The notes: generated from the letters alone by a model not told the origin. Counted from the stretch's first letter, positions 9,299 through 18,280 are shown. The stretch: 64,000 nt of DNA from JAFGTX01 sp942492225 (GCA_942492225.1 CALODS010000013.1:74973-138972); one strand, 5' to 3'. Made by a program: numbers and translations.

Positions 9299-10444
9299 TT
9301 ATACTTTCCTCACAAGAACCGCTATCCCTTGTCCACCAGCAACGCCCATAGTTGCTATACCATAAGGTTTTGTGGTTAACTTCATATCAATCATCAAATG
9401 AGACATAATAATACCACCTGATGCACCATATGGATGACCATAGGCAAGTGCACCACCAATGGGGTTAATGAACCTCTTATCAATCCCCAAGTATCGCTCT
9501 ACAGCCCAAGTTTTAATTGCAAAAGCTTCATTTACTTCAATTGCACCAATATCTTCTACATCAACATCATATGCTGACATTAGTTGACGACACGCAACTA
9601 TCGGTCCAAGGGGTGAATAGTTGGGATTTAGTCCCACACTTTTAATACCAATAATTTCCGCAAGTGGTGAAAGGCCTTGTTCTTTTATTAATTCTTCTGA
9701 CACTAAAAGAATCATTGAGGCTCCGTCATGCATCAAACAACTATTAGCAGCCGTTGTATAACCACCTTCTGAAACCAGTGGTTTTGCACGCTTTATTAGT
9801 CGTGACGACATATGCTCACGAATGTTTTCATCGTCCTTTATCATGACACCATTTTCATCTCGAATAGGACAAATAACATCTTCCAAACAGCCTTTATTTT
9901 TTGCATAAATAGCCTTCTGATGACTATTCATCACAATTTCTTCGATTGCGTCTAAGGAGGGGCTCAATAGTTGGTAACAATTTTCTGCACCAACTAACAT
10001 ATCAGGATCTCCCAGTTTAAGAGGTGAAAATTGACCTCTTTTTTCTGGGATCTCACCATGGTAATAAGGATCTCTCGGATTTAGAAAAATCCTTGCTTCT
10101 TGTGATGTACTTTCAACGCCACCAGCTAATACTGCCGATTTGTGTCCACTTGCAATACTATAAAAAGCATATTCAAGAGATTTTAAACTTCCACCACATT
10201 GATAATCAATAGTAGTCGCAGTTGTTGTCATTGGCATACCTGCTTCTAAAATACACAGTCTTGCCAAATTTCCTCCAAGTCCAACGGCTTTAGCGATTAA
10301 AACATCTTGAATTTCTATTTTTTTTATTATAGGCATTTGATTGATCAATTGAGCCATCAATTGTTCTGGTCTCAAATGCGCCAAAGCCCCATTGGTTTTA
10401 CCAATAGGGCTTCTCTTTATGTCAAGAATATAAACTTTACGCAT
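9299..10444 (-). CDS. Thiolase-family protein of the biotin operon (YhfS-like)
   Basis: This 381-residue protein belongs to the acetyl-CoA acetyltransferase/thiolase family. The nucleophilic cysteine is in TIDYQCGGSLKS, NEAF is present, and the histidine motif is YGHPYGASGG. The usual second catalytic cysteine (C-x-G-G-G near the C-terminus) is replaced: the segment reads MGVAGGQG. It may therefore not do the standard reversible Claisen condensation. Its start overlaps the end of bioY by 8 bases. The context suggests a role in making or recycling a pimelate-type biotin precursor; that is inference. Confidence 0.88.
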   Translation of the reverse strand: MRKVYILDIKRSPIGKTNGALAHLRPEQLMAQLINQMPIIKKIEIQDVLIAKAVGLGGNLARLCILEAGMPMTTTATTIDYQCGGSLKSLEYAFYSIASGHKSAVLAGGVESTSQEARIFLNPRDPYYHGEIPEKRGQFSPLKLGDPDMLVGAENCYQLLSPSLDAIEEIVMNSHQKAIYAKNKGCLEDVICPIRDENGVMIKDDENIREHMSSRLIKRAKPLVSEGGYTTAANSCLMHDGASMILLVSEELIKEQGLSPLAEIIGIKSVGLNPNYSPLGPIVACRQLMSAYDVDVEDIGAIEVNEAFAIKTWAVERYLGIDKRFINPIGGALAYGHPYGASGGIIMSHLMIDMKLTTKPYGIATMGVAGGQGIAVLVRKV

Positions 10445-10982
10445 TTAAATATACCGCTAATCTACTTCTTAATGGTAGCGCTAATGATACTGCAATAAAT
10501 ACTTTGATAAAATCACCTATTAGAAATGGTAGTGCACCGGCCTTTAATGCAGTTGCCATATCCATGCTCAATAACATTGCCATCACTGGTACACCACAAA
10601 GATACACAACAACAATACCACCCACAATTGACGCAATGGACATTTTTATTAAATTTACCTTTTTACCTTTTACAATACTAATAACAACTGCACCAATTAA
10701 AAAACCTATAATATATCCCCCACTTGGTGATGCGAGAACCGCTATACCGCCACGTCCACCTGAAAAAACAGGTGCACCAACAATTCCAACTAATATCCAT
10801 GCTGAAACACTGTAAAAGGCTTGTTTTGGGGTTAATAATAATCCGATTAACATAATTACTAGGGTCTGTCCTGAAATAGGTACTGGTGAAATTGGAATTG
10901 GAACGGACACATATCCCATAACACCAATTAATGCTGCAAACATACCTGCCAATATCATATCTTTTGTTGAAATTTTATTCAT
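10437..10982 (-). CDS. bioY: Biotin transporter substrate-binding (S) component BioY
   Basis: BioY is the membrane S-component of biotin ECF transporters. The 181-residue sequence is mostly hydrophobic, with about six membrane segments, and shows the family signatures GYVSVPIPISPVPISGQTLV near the N-terminus and the central GGRGGIAVLASPSGGYIIGF. TTGGAGG precedes the ATG. It sits between a hotdog-fold gene (one-base gap) and a thiolase gene (8-base overlap). No EcfA or EcfT genes are nearby, so it would share a general energising module. The BirA operator upstream supports the assignment. Confidence 0.95.
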   Translation of the reverse strand: MNKISTKDMILAGMFAALIGVMGYVSVPIPISPVPISGQTLVIMLIGLLLTPKQAFYSVSAWILVGIVGAPVFSGGRGGIAVLASPSGGYIIGFLIGAVVISIVKGKKVNLIKMSIASIVGGIVVVYLCGVPVMAMLLSMDMATALKAGALPFLIGDFIKVFIAVSLALPLRSRLAVYLNA

Positions 10983-10983
10983 T

Positions 10984-11544
10984 TTACGCCTCCAAAGTTA
11001 ATGTCGCTATACAGTCTTCCCTATAATTATTTATATAGACTATATTGTCTCTTTTTTTTATGGTGAAAGGATCATCTGCAAAAAGCGGGAGTAAGAATTT
11101 TATTTGATAGGTTATTCCAGCGCAGTCGTCTTGAGACATGCTCCACAGTATTTTTTGGAGTAACAATAGTCCAGGAACAACTGGACGTTCACCCTTGTGT
11201 ATTATATTGTGATCATTGGCTGTTTGTGTAAACGTTTCTATTTCCAACCTACCAATACGTTCAAATTCCTCTTTATTTACTTTTACATCTGACGTAGAAG
11301 GTTCAATGATACTTCCATGAATGAACATACCTTCTGAAATACAATAACTTTCATCATACTTGATGCTATAAAATGTTTGCTCTTGATGACAGCGTTTATT
11401 TAACCGCCAACGAATAGGCTTTTGCACCTCTTTGCTCTCATTTATACAAAATGAAATTTTAAGTTGACCAATCATAACATCCAGTGGTAATGCTGACTTT
11501 ATTGCGTTCAAATCGCTTATTATCATTTCTATGTGTTTGAACAT
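10984..11544 (-). CDS. MaoC-like hotdog-fold protein, first gene of the biotin-regulated operon
   Basis: This protein of about 186 residues has a C-terminal hotdog domain with the MaoC/hydratase-like signature DHNIIHKGERPVVPGLLLL (Asp-x-Asn-x-x-His then V-P-G), typical of enoyl or hydroxyacyl dehydratases and thioesterase relatives. Residues 1-100 match nothing I recognise. I start at MFKHIEMIISD, right after AGAGGTAAAGGG. An upstream extension to 11616 would run through the promoter and operator and is rejected. It leads the operon with BioY, thiolase and ligase, which together could build or modify an acyl chain. The dehydratase role is inference. Confidence 0.7.
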   Translation of the reverse strand: MFKHIEMIISDLNAIKSALPLDVMIGQLKISFCINESKEVQKPIRWRLNKRCHQEQTFYSIKYDESYCISEGMFIHGSIIEPSTSDVKVNKEEFERIGRLEIETFTQTANDHNIIHKGERPVVPGLLLLQKILWSMSQDDCAGITYQIKFLLPLFADDPFTIKKRDNIVYINNYREDCIATLTLEA

Positions 11545-11563
11545 CCCTTTACCTCTCATGGTT

Positions 11564-11620
11564 ATTATAGTCACTAAAAAAGCTATTGTCAACCATATAA
11601 AAAAAAAGGTTAACAATAGC
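11564..11620 (-). promoter_or_regulatory. Consensus promoter overlapped by a BirA (biotin repressor) operator
   Basis: Read leftwards there is TTGACA (11592-11587), 17 bases, TATAAT (11569-11564): a perfect sigma-A promoter. The plus strand shows TTGTCAACC at 11586 and GGTTAACAA at 11608, with 15 bases between AAC and GTT, the Gram-positive BirA box layout. The repeat extends to 14 bp per arm (AGCTATTGTCAACC) with one mismatch. The right-hand part of the box covers the -35 element, so biotinylated BirA binding would block transcription. The inverted repeat might also serve as a weak terminator for the gene at 11626. Confidence 0.88.
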
Positions 11621-11625
11621 TTTAA

Positions 11626-12177
11626 TTATATTTCCCGTCCCAAATCGTATACATGTTTCAATGTTTCATTTTTGTTAGAAAATTCAATAGATGAACGTTG
11701 TATCGCCATATGTGAAACAATCTCCAGATTCATTTTCTTGGCGATATATTCAAAAGTTTTCAAAACTTCACTATAACCTGACTGTTCAATGGTTTCATCG
11801 GTATATGTTCCTAGTATAACAAGTTTACGTTTTTTTGTTTTAAAGATCTCAAGGTCTAATGCGTAGAAACGATCAATAAAGGATTTCATTTTCCCTGGCA
11901 AATGCGCCCAAATAATAGGAAATGAAAAAACAATTATATCCGCTTTTCTGACAACATCATAAATAAGGGTCATATCATCTTTAATGATACAATCTTCAAT
12001 CCGTCCAGTTTTACAAGCGTCACATCGCTCACATGGCATCAAAATCATAGACTGTGTATTATACCTCGTTATTTCAGCCTCTTCATAAACAGATTTTAAA
12101 CCCGCTAAATATTTTTCTAATACAATTTCGGTTTGCCTCATCGGTTGTGGATTTCCATGTAATGCTAGAACCTTCAT
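11626..12177 (-). CDS. Flavodoxin-like NADPH-dependent FMN reductase family protein
   Basis: This 183-residue protein opens with the flavin-binding pattern KVLALHGNPQPMRQTE, then a cysteine cluster CERCDACKTGRIEDCIIKDDM, then FSFPIIWAHLPGKMKSFIDRF, the order seen in the flavodoxin-fold NAD(P)H oxidoreductases of anaerobes that often carry an extra Cys loop. It probably reduces small electron acceptors using FMN. TTGGAGG precedes the ATG. It is upstream of the biotin operon in the same direction but separated from it by that operon's own promoter. Confidence 0.83.
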   Translation of the reverse strand: MKVLALHGNPQPMRQTEIVLEKYLAGLKSVYEEAEITRYNTQSMILMPCERCDACKTGRIEDCIIKDDMTLIYDVVRKADIIVFSFPIIWAHLPGKMKSFIDRFYALDLEIFKTKKRKLVILGTYTDETIEQSGYSEVLKTFEYIAKKMNLEIVSHMAIQRSSIEFSNKNETLKHVYDLGREI

Positions 12178-12221
12178 TGAATACCTCCAATCCCTTGTCC
12201 ATATATGATACCCATTAATAC

Positions 12222-12836
12222 CTATTCAAATCCTCTGTGGTGACTTATATCTCCTGCCGTAAGAATTTCAAAGCCTTCATCCGTTGATTCTAAAATCGAT
12301 AAACTTGTTTGTTTCATAAATGGACCTTCCCATAATTCACTTAAAGGTTTTCTTGCAACAGCACATAGTAAAGATTTTAAGACGATGCCATGAGTCACTA
12401 CCAAAACATTGCCATCGTGGGATCTTTTTATCTCTTCTAAGATTTTATAACTTCTCTCGATAACATCATTAAAATCTTCACCTTCCAAAGGCTGAAACAA
12501 CTCAGGTTTATTCCAAAAGTTAAAAAAATTCGTTGCATCTTCTTTTTCAATCACTTGAACTTTTTTACCTTCCCATTGGCCCAACATAATTTCCATAAGT
12601 TCCTCACGACATTCTATGGGCATCTGACGTTGTCCCTTAACTATTTTTGCTGTATCCATTGCTCTATCACTGCAAGAAGAATAAATTGCACTAAATTCAA
12701 CATCTTCTAAGCGATTTTTTAGCCACTCCGCTTGTAATTTGCCTTTATCCGTTAACGGAGAATCTAATTGTCCTTGTAAGCGATGCGCTAAATTCCATTC
12801 TGTCTCTCCATGTCTTGTTAAATATATTGTCGTCAT
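12222..12836 (-). CDS. Histidine phosphatase family protein (phosphoglycerate-mutase-like)
   Basis: The 204-residue sequence starts YLTRHGETEWN, the RHG signature with the catalytic histidine, and has the second histidine in VVTHGIVLKSLL. The glutamate and arginine of the family pocket are in place (SSCSDRAMDTA). It is probably a broad phosphatase of the GpmB/CobC/PhoE type rather than a glycolytic mutase. GAGAGGAG lies before the ATG. In Bacillus subtilis a similar gene (yhfR) also lies beside the yhfSTU biotin cluster, so the neighbourhood may be old. Confidence 0.88.
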   Translation of the reverse strand: MTTIYLTRHGETEWNLAHRLQGQLDSPLTDKGKLQAEWLKNRLEDVEFSAIYSSCSDRAMDTAKIVKGQRQMPIECREELMEIMLGQWEGKKVQVIEKEDATNFFNFWNKPELFQPLEGEDFNDVIERSYKILEEIKRSHDGNVLVVTHGIVLKSLLCAVARKPLSELWEGPFMKQTSLSILESTDEGFEILTAGDISHHRGFE

Positions 12837-12885
12837 CTCTATTCTCCTCTCAATTTATATCTCTATTATATCAATTTTATTAGGA

Positions 12886-12919
12886 CATAAAAACTGCAAA
12901 TGTATGTTGCATTTGCAGT
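12886..12919 (-). terminator. Terminator of the metallophosphoesterase gene
   Basis: ACTGCAAATG at 12893 pairs with CATTTGCAGT at 12910; read leftwards the stem is followed by TTTTATG. It lies just after the stop at 12929. Confidence 0.75.
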
Positions 12920-12928
12920 TGACAAAAT

Positions 12929-13651
12929 CTATTTGTTTTTTCCTTGCAATAATAAGTCTTCATATATATCGTAATAAGGAAATTCTCTTTCTTTTGCAAT
13001 TTTTAATACTTGTTCAATATCGTAATCTACTCGGTGGATTGTTAATGAAAATTCGTTGTTTCCGACAGTAATCACACCATATGATGCTCTAGGGTCTTCA
13101 TCAAGAGAGAATCCAATCGCGCCAGGATTCATTATTTTTTTTCCTTTATAAAAAGCAATCAGTGGCAGATGTGTATGACCACATAAGAGTAAATCAAATG
13201 TATTATGGTCTATTAATTCTTCAAAGTAAGACAATGGTCTCATAATGCCAATGGCTTCTTCAATAGAGTTTGGAGAGCCATGAACACAAAGAATTTTTTT
13301 GTCGTTGATGATAACAACACCTTGTTCTTGAACTTGACTCAATCTCTTTATTTGTTCAGGTGTTAATCGCTCTTTTGCATAATTGTTTCGTGCCATCATA
13401 AGTTCTTTTCTCGGTGTATCTAATTCAACTTCTTTTCTAAATAATTCTAACCATTCATCTGTATTCCCTTTGATCCAAACCTCTGGCGATAATTGGTCTA
13501 GAACCTCAAATACTTCTCTTGGACTTGGTCCATTCATCACAAGATCTCCTAGGAAAAAGAAATTTTTTATGCCTTGATTTTCAATATCCTGTAATATAGC
13601 GTTAAGCGCTGACAAATTACCATGTATGTCTGATATAACTGCTATTTTCAT
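12929..13651 (-). CDS. Metallophosphoesterase (YfcE/calcineurin-like)
   Basis: About 240 residues with the dinuclear metal motifs in order: SDIHGN, GDLVMNG, GNTDEW, and the C-terminal GHTHLP with PGAIGFS. This is the layout of small bacterial phosphodiesterases of the YfcE/MJ0936 type, acting on phosphodiesters of unknown identity in the cytoplasm. I start at MKIAVISDIHGN, after GGGAGATGG; five extra codons upstream are open. It has its own terminator and stands apart from carB. Confidence 0.9.
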   Translation of the reverse strand: MKIAVISDIHGNLSALNAILQDIENQGIKNFFFLGDLVMNGPSPREVFEVLDQLSPEVWIKGNTDEWLELFRKEVELDTPRKELMMARNNYAKERLTPEQIKRLSQVQEQGVVIINDKKILCVHGSPNSIEEAIGIMRPLSYFEELIDHNTFDLLLCGHTHLPLIAFYKGKKIMNPGAIGFSLDEDPRASYGVITVGNNEFSLTIHRVDYDIEQVLKIAKEREFPYYDIYEDLLLQGKNK

Positions 13652-13731
13652 TTTACCATCTCCCACTTTGTCTATAAGTCATTCCCAAAAGTTTTGCGTT
13701 ACCTTTAACTATAATAACTTAGTCAAAAACC

Positions 13732-13756
13732 AGAAAAAGAATAGTTACCTATTCTT
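13732..13756 (-). terminator. Terminator of carAB
   Basis: AAGAATAG at 13737 pairs with CTATTCTT at 13749 around a 4-base loop, with TTTTTCTGGTTTTTG beyond it in the leftward direction. Confidence 0.65.
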
Positions 13757-13791
13757 CTTCTTATAACTATATATATCCATTTTCTTTTGAT

Positions 13792-16700
13792 TTAAAAAGT
13801 TATTTTATTTAAGTTAATCACATCAAATGATTTTTCATGTCCCTTTTGTTCAATGACGTCAATATATAACGCTACGGTATCAAGTGCTGTAAAGACACTC
13901 ATTCCACGTTCTATAGCCAATCGTCTTATTTTAAATCCATCTTTTTTTGAATTATACCCCGCAGTTGGTGTATTGATAATAAAATCAACTCTGTCCTGTC
14001 CGATTAACTCTTCAATGGTATTTTCTTTTTCAGATAATTTTTCGATTTTTAATGCTTCGATGCCATTATCCTTAAGGAACTGACACGTTCCATCTGTTCC
14101 ATAAGCTTTGAATCCCAATACATCAAGGCGTTTTGCTATTTCTAAAAACTCTTTTTTATCTTGATCCTTAACGGTTGCCAAATACGTTTTATTGGGGAAT
14201 TCAAACTGTGTACCACTCCCAATAAATCCTTTGTAAAATGCTTCTTCAAAAGTTTGTCCTATCCCTAGAACCTCCCCAGTTGATTTCATTTCTGGTCCTA
14301 AAGAAATTTCTGCATTTTCAAGTTTTTGTGTTGAAAATACTGGCATTTTGACACTTTTAATTTCTGGTTCTTTGTAAAGTCCTGTGCCATAGCCTAAATC
14401 TGCTAGCTTTTCGCCCAATGATACTCTCGTTGCAAGTTCTACAATCGGAAGTCCTGTTACTTTACTGATATAGGGTACCGTTCTACTGGCTCTTGGATTT
14501 ACCTCAATAACATACATGGTTCCTTCATGTTGTATAAACTGAATATTGAAGATTCCTAGAACCCCAATGCCCTTCGCAATTTTTTGTGCTATTTCTAAGA
14601 TATTATTTTTTTCGGCATCCGTAATTGAAATGGCTGGGTAAGCAGTCATACTATCACCTGAATGAACACCTGATCTTTCAATATGCTCCATTATACCTGG
14701 AATCAAAATATTTTCACCATCGAAGACTGCATCAATTTCGATTTCTTTACCCACAAGGTATTTATCTAAAAGGATTGGGTTTTTCTGATCTCGTTTAAAA
14801 CCTGCATCTAGATAACGTCTTAATTGAACTTCATCATAAACGATTTCCATCCCTCTACCACCTAAAACATAACTCGGTCTAACGACTAGTGGGTAGCCTA
14901 AGATATTACCTTCTGTAACACCCTCTTCAGCGCTTAAGACACACTTACCTTCTGGTTGCGCAACACCTATTTTAGTTAGTAGTTCATTAAATTCATCTCT
15001 ATCTTCTGATCGTCTTATACCTGATTCATCTGTACCAAATACCTTTATATTTTTCTCTTGTAGATACTTTGATAGCTTAATCGACGTTTGGCCACCAAAT
15101 TGAATGATGACACCTTCAGCTCCTTCTTCTTCAACAATACTATGAACATCTTCTGGTGTGATTGGTTCAAAATATAATTTGTCAGCAACATTGAAATCCG
15201 TACTCACTGTCTCAGGATTATTATTGATGATGATGGCTTCATAACCTTGTTTCTTAAGGGCTTTGATACAGTGAACCGATGCATAATCAAATTCTATTCC
15301 TTGTCCAATCATGATTGGTCCAGACCCAACAACCACTACTTTTTTGCCAGTTGTCTTTTTAACATCACTTTCTTCGTTAAATGTTGAGTAGTAATATGGC
15401 GTTTCTGCCTCAAACTCACCCGCACAGGTATCCACTGCTAAGTAGCTACGTTCAATCTTATAAGCTTTTCTAAGTGCATAAACTTCTTCTATCTCGCAGT
15501 TTGCTAACTGACTGATCCCTCTGTCTGATAAACCCATTTCTTTAATATGAATCATCATATCACGATCAATACCACTTAACCCTTTTTCCTCAATGGCAAT
15601 TTCTGTTTCAATAATCTCTTTGAATTTATTTAAGAAAAAAGCATCGATTTGTGTTAACTCTTGTAATCTTTCCATACTGTATTTTCTTCTAATTAATTCA
15701 CCAAGTGCAAAGATACGTTCATCATATGGTATTTTAACCATACCCCTTAATTCCAAAATATCTTTTCCTTGAAGACCTTTATCCGTCAACGTATGACGTT
15801 TAATCTCTAAGGAACGAATCCCTTTCATCAATGACTCTTCAAGGGTACGACCAATGGCCATGATTTCACCGGTTGCTGTCATCTTTGTACCAAGTGCATT
15901 TGAAACCCCTTCAAATTTTTCAAAAGGCCACTTTGGTATTTTTGTTACAATATAGTCCAGTGATGGCTCAAAACAAGCAAATGTTTTCTTTGTGACGTCA
16001 TTTAAGATTTCTTCTAATCTATAACCAAGCGCTAACTTTGCTGATACTTTAGCAATTGGATACCCTGTTGCTTTAGATGCCAGTGCAGACGATCTTGATA
16101 CTCTTGGGTTAATCTCAATGACTGCGTATTCAAAACTATTTGGATGAAGGGCAAATTGTACGTTACAGCCCCCAATAATTCCGATTTCATCAATAATCTT
16201 TAATGCAGACGTTCTAAGCATTTGATATTCTTTGTCTGAAAGTGTTTGACTTGGTGCAATAACAATACTATCCCCTGTATGAATACCCACTGGGTCAATA
16301 TTTTCCATGTTACACACACAGATTTTACTGCCTGCAACATCACGCATCACTTCATATTCAACTTCTTTCCAACCATAGATTGATTTTTCTACAAGGACTT
16401 GTGTAACTGGGCTTAATTTTAAGCCTAAGGCTAATTTATCTCGAAGCATTTCTTCAGAATCGACAATGCCACCACCAGTCCCCCCCATTGTGTAAGCAGG
16501 TCGTAGTACAACTGGGTAACCAAGTTCCTTTGCTACTTCTATACCATGTGATAAGGTTTCAACGATTTCACTTTTAATAACCGGTTCGTTAATTTTGTTC
16601 ATGAAGCTTCTAAAACGGTCTCTGTCTTCACCATCTTTGATACTTTCTATAGACGTTCCTAATACTTTAACACCAAACTCTTCTAAAACACCTGCATCAT

Positions 16701-17007
16701 TTAATTCTACGGTTAAGTTTAGGCCTGTTTGTCCACCGAGTCCTGCTATAATGCCATCTGGTCTTTCTTTTTCAATAATTTTTCTCGCTGTTTCCAATGT
16801 CATTGGTTCAATATATACATTATCTGCAGTCTCAGTATCCGTCATAATTGTTGCTGGGTTACTATTTAATAGTACAGATTCAATGCCTTCATCTCTTAAT
16901 GCTCTACATGCTTGTGTACCTGAATAATCAAACTCAGCACCTTGTCCTATTACAATTGGTCCTGAACCAATTACCATTACTTTTTTAATACTTTTATTTA
17001 AACTCAT
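13792..17007 (-). CDS. carB: Carbamoyl-phosphate synthase large subunit
   Basis: CarB makes carbamoyl phosphate for pyrimidines and arginine from bicarbonate, ATP and the ammonia delivered by CarA. The 1071-residue protein shows the two duplicated ATP-grasp halves: VMVIGSGPIVIGQGAEFDYSG near the start, and VVVVGSGPIMIGQGIEFDYAS near 555, each followed by GGTGGG/GGRG loops and E-x-N-P-R metal sites (VIEINPRVSR and VIEVNPRASR). The C-terminal allosteric domain ends the protein. I start at the ATG of MSLNKSIKK, after GAGGGTG; a GTG two codons earlier is also open. It follows carA by about 20 bases. Confidence 0.97.
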   Translation of the reverse strand: MSLNKSIKKVMVIGSGPIVIGQGAEFDYSGTQACRALRDEGIESVLLNSNPATIMTDTETADNVYIEPMTLETARKIIEKERPDGIIAGLGGQTGLNLTVELNDAGVLEEFGVKVLGTSIESIKDGEDRDRFRSFMNKINEPVIKSEIVETLSHGIEVAKELGYPVVLRPAYTMGGTGGGIVDSEEMLRDKLALGLKLSPVTQVLVEKSIYGWKEVEYEVMRDVAGSKICVCNMENIDPVGIHTGDSIVIAPSQTLSDKEYQMLRTSALKIIDEIGIIGGCNVQFALHPNSFEYAVIEINPRVSRSSALASKATGYPIAKVSAKLALGYRLEEILNDVTKKTFACFEPSLDYIVTKIPKWPFEKFEGVSNALGTKMTATGEIMAIGRTLEESLMKGIRSLEIKRHTLTDKGLQGKDILELRGMVKIPYDERIFALGELIRRKYSMERLQELTQIDAFFLNKFKEIIETEIAIEEKGLSGIDRDMMIHIKEMGLSDRGISQLANCEIEEVYALRKAYKIERSYLAVDTCAGEFEAETPYYYSTFNEESDVKKTTGKKVVVVGSGPIMIGQGIEFDYASVHCIKALKKQGYEAIIINNNPETVSTDFNVADKLYFEPITPEDVHSIVEEEGAEGVIIQFGGQTSIKLSKYLQEKNIKVFGTDESGIRRSEDRDEFNELLTKIGVAQPEGKCVLSAEEGVTEGNILGYPLVVRPSYVLGGRGMEIVYDEVQLRRYLDAGFKRDQKNPILLDKYLVGKEIEIDAVFDGENILIPGIMEHIERSGVHSGDSMTAYPAISITDAEKNNILEIAQKIAKGIGVLGIFNIQFIQHEGTMYVIEVNPRASRTVPYISKVTGLPIVELATRVSLGEKLADLGYGTGLYKEPEIKSVKMPVFSTQKLENAEISLGPEMKSTGEVLGIGQTFEEAFYKGFIGSGTQFEFPNKTYLATVKDQDKKEFLEIAKRLDVLGFKAYGTDGTCQFLKDNGIEALKIEKLSEKENTIEELIGQDRVDFIINTPTAGYNSKKDGFKIRRLAIERGMSVFTALDTVALYIDVIEQKGHEKSFDVINLNKITF

Positions 17008-17028
17008 CTTCACCCTCGCTTTATCGGT

Positions 17029-18084
17029 CTACTTTGCCAACTTTAAAAATACATCAAACAACGCTTGTGCTTCTTCCGGTCCTGGGCTCGCTTCAGGATG
17101 GAATTGAACACTCATAATCTTTTGTTCAACTTGTTGCATACCTTCTAAGGTTTGATCGTTCATGCTCACATGTGTCTCTTCAAAGCCTTCTGGCATAACA
17201 TTTACATAGTAGCCATGATTTTGGCTGGTAATATATACTTTATCTTGTAAAAAATCTTTAACTGGATGATTACACCCTCTATGACCAAATTTTAATTTTG
17301 TTGTATCACCACCACATGCAAGTGCCAGGAGTTGATGTCCTAAACAAATACCTGCAATCGGAACTTTTCCAACTAGATTTTTTATCGTTTCAATACTTGT
17401 CGTTAAATCTTTCGGGTCACCAGGACCATTTGATAAAAAGACCAAGTCTGGATTTTCATCCAGTACCGTTTGACAGTCAACATCATGAGGCAAAATTGTC
17501 AACGCCGCACCGCGTTTAACTAACTGACGTTTAATACTTTCTTTGACACCATAGTCAATCATAACAACTTTCTTATTGCCCTCTTCATTCATTGTTTGTT
17601 TTTCTTTTGTGCTTACTGCTGCGACTGCATAGGTATTGTCATACCCAGATAATCTTGAAATAGCTTCTTCATTAGGTACTTCTGACTTCACGATGATGCC
17701 TTTCATCACACCACTTGAGCGTATCAGTTTTGTTAATGCTCTTGTATCAACACCTGTTAATCCTGAAAGTCCATGATTTAATAAATAATCATGTAAAGAG
17801 GCTTCATTTCTAAAGTTATTTGGTGCATTGCATGCTTCCTTAACAATTATGCCCTTTACCTTAGGTCCATCTGATTCAAAATCATCAAAAGCAATACCGT
17901 AGTTTCCGATTAAAGGAAACGTAAAGACTAAATGTTGACCATAATAAGACGGGTCTGTCATAACTTCTTTGTAACCAGCCATACCTGTATTAAATACTAC
18001 TTCACCAACAGATTCTACGGGTTTTCCAATGATTTTCCCTTCAAACACTCTGCCATTTTCTAAAACTAGTTTTCCATTCATCAT
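17029..18084 (-). CDS. carA: Carbamoyl-phosphate synthase small (glutaminase) subunit
   Basis: CarA hydrolyses glutamine and passes ammonia to CarB. The 351-residue sequence has the CarA-specific N-terminal domain (GKLVLENGRVFEGK) and a class I amidotransferase domain with nucleophile Cys in AGICLGHQLLAL and the His-Glu pair in SVQFHPEASPGPEE. GGAGGG precedes the two possible ATGs. Its first ATG overlaps the stop of an upstream 53-codon frame (TAATG), so its translation may be coupled to that leader. Confidence 0.97.
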   Translation of the reverse strand: MMNGKLVLENGRVFEGKIIGKPVESVGEVVFNTGMAGYKEVMTDPSYYGQHLVFTFPLIGNYGIAFDDFESDGPKVKGIIVKEACNAPNNFRNEASLHDYLLNHGLSGLTGVDTRALTKLIRSSGVMKGIIVKSEVPNEEAISRLSGYDNTYAVAAVSTKEKQTMNEEGNKKVVMIDYGVKESIKRQLVKRGAALTILPHDVDCQTVLDENPDLVFLSNGPGDPKDLTTSIETIKNLVGKVPIAGICLGHQLLALACGGDTTKLKFGHRGCNHPVKDFLQDKVYITSQNHGYYVNVMPEGFEETHVSMNDQTLEGMQQVEQKIMSVQFHPEASPGPEEAQALFDVFLKLAK

Positions 18085-18245
18085 TAACCCTCCACATTCA
18101 AACTTATGCCTTTTAAGACATCAAAAAAAAGATGACGTTTAGAGACTCCGCTCCAAAAAATATCATCTTTTTGATTATAATTAATTATTAAGTTGTTTTT
18201 TTCGCACGCGCAAAAAAGCGTACATGTTGTCATGTAATTATTCAT
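18084..18245 (-). CDS. 53-residue leader frame between the PyrR site and carA
   Basis: Right after the PyrR-binding motif comes AAGGAGGAAATC and an ATG that opens a 53-codon frame (starting MNNYMTTCTLFCACEKNN) whose TAA overlaps the carA ATG. The frame runs through the terminator hairpin. The protein has no domain I know. It could be a leader peptide whose translation governs the hairpin or couples to carA, or just an open frame. The strong ribosome site, placed within reach of the PyrR hairpin, argues for real translation. Confidence 0.45.
   Translation of the reverse strand: MNNYMTTCTLFCACEKNNLIINYNQKDDIFWSGVSKRHLFFDVLKGISLNVEG
18122..18172 (-). terminator. Attenuator terminator before carA
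   Basis: Read leftwards, AAAAAGATGA pairs with TCATCTTTTTTTT across about 25 bases that contain a second short GAG/CTC pairing. It lies between the PyrR site and carA and is the likely conditional terminator. Confidence 0.75.
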
Positions 18246-18254
18246 GATTTCCTC

Positions 18255-18280
18255 CTTCTCAGCCTCTCTGGACTAAATTT
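18255..18280 (-). promoter_or_regulatory. PyrR-binding RNA site
   Basis: Read leftwards the sequence AGTCCAGAGAGGCT (18274-18261) fits the PyrR-binding consensus ARUCCNGNGAGGYU at every position, followed by GAGAAGGAGG. When UMP or UTP is abundant PyrR binds this loop and favours termination. It is the normal device of Gram-positive pyr operons; here it controls carAB alone. Confidence 0.88.

Noticed and set aside
11545..11616. Longer N-terminus of the hotdog protein with a membrane-like segment
   Set aside because: The extension runs across the -10 and -35 elements and the BirA box; the internal ATG has the ribosome site.
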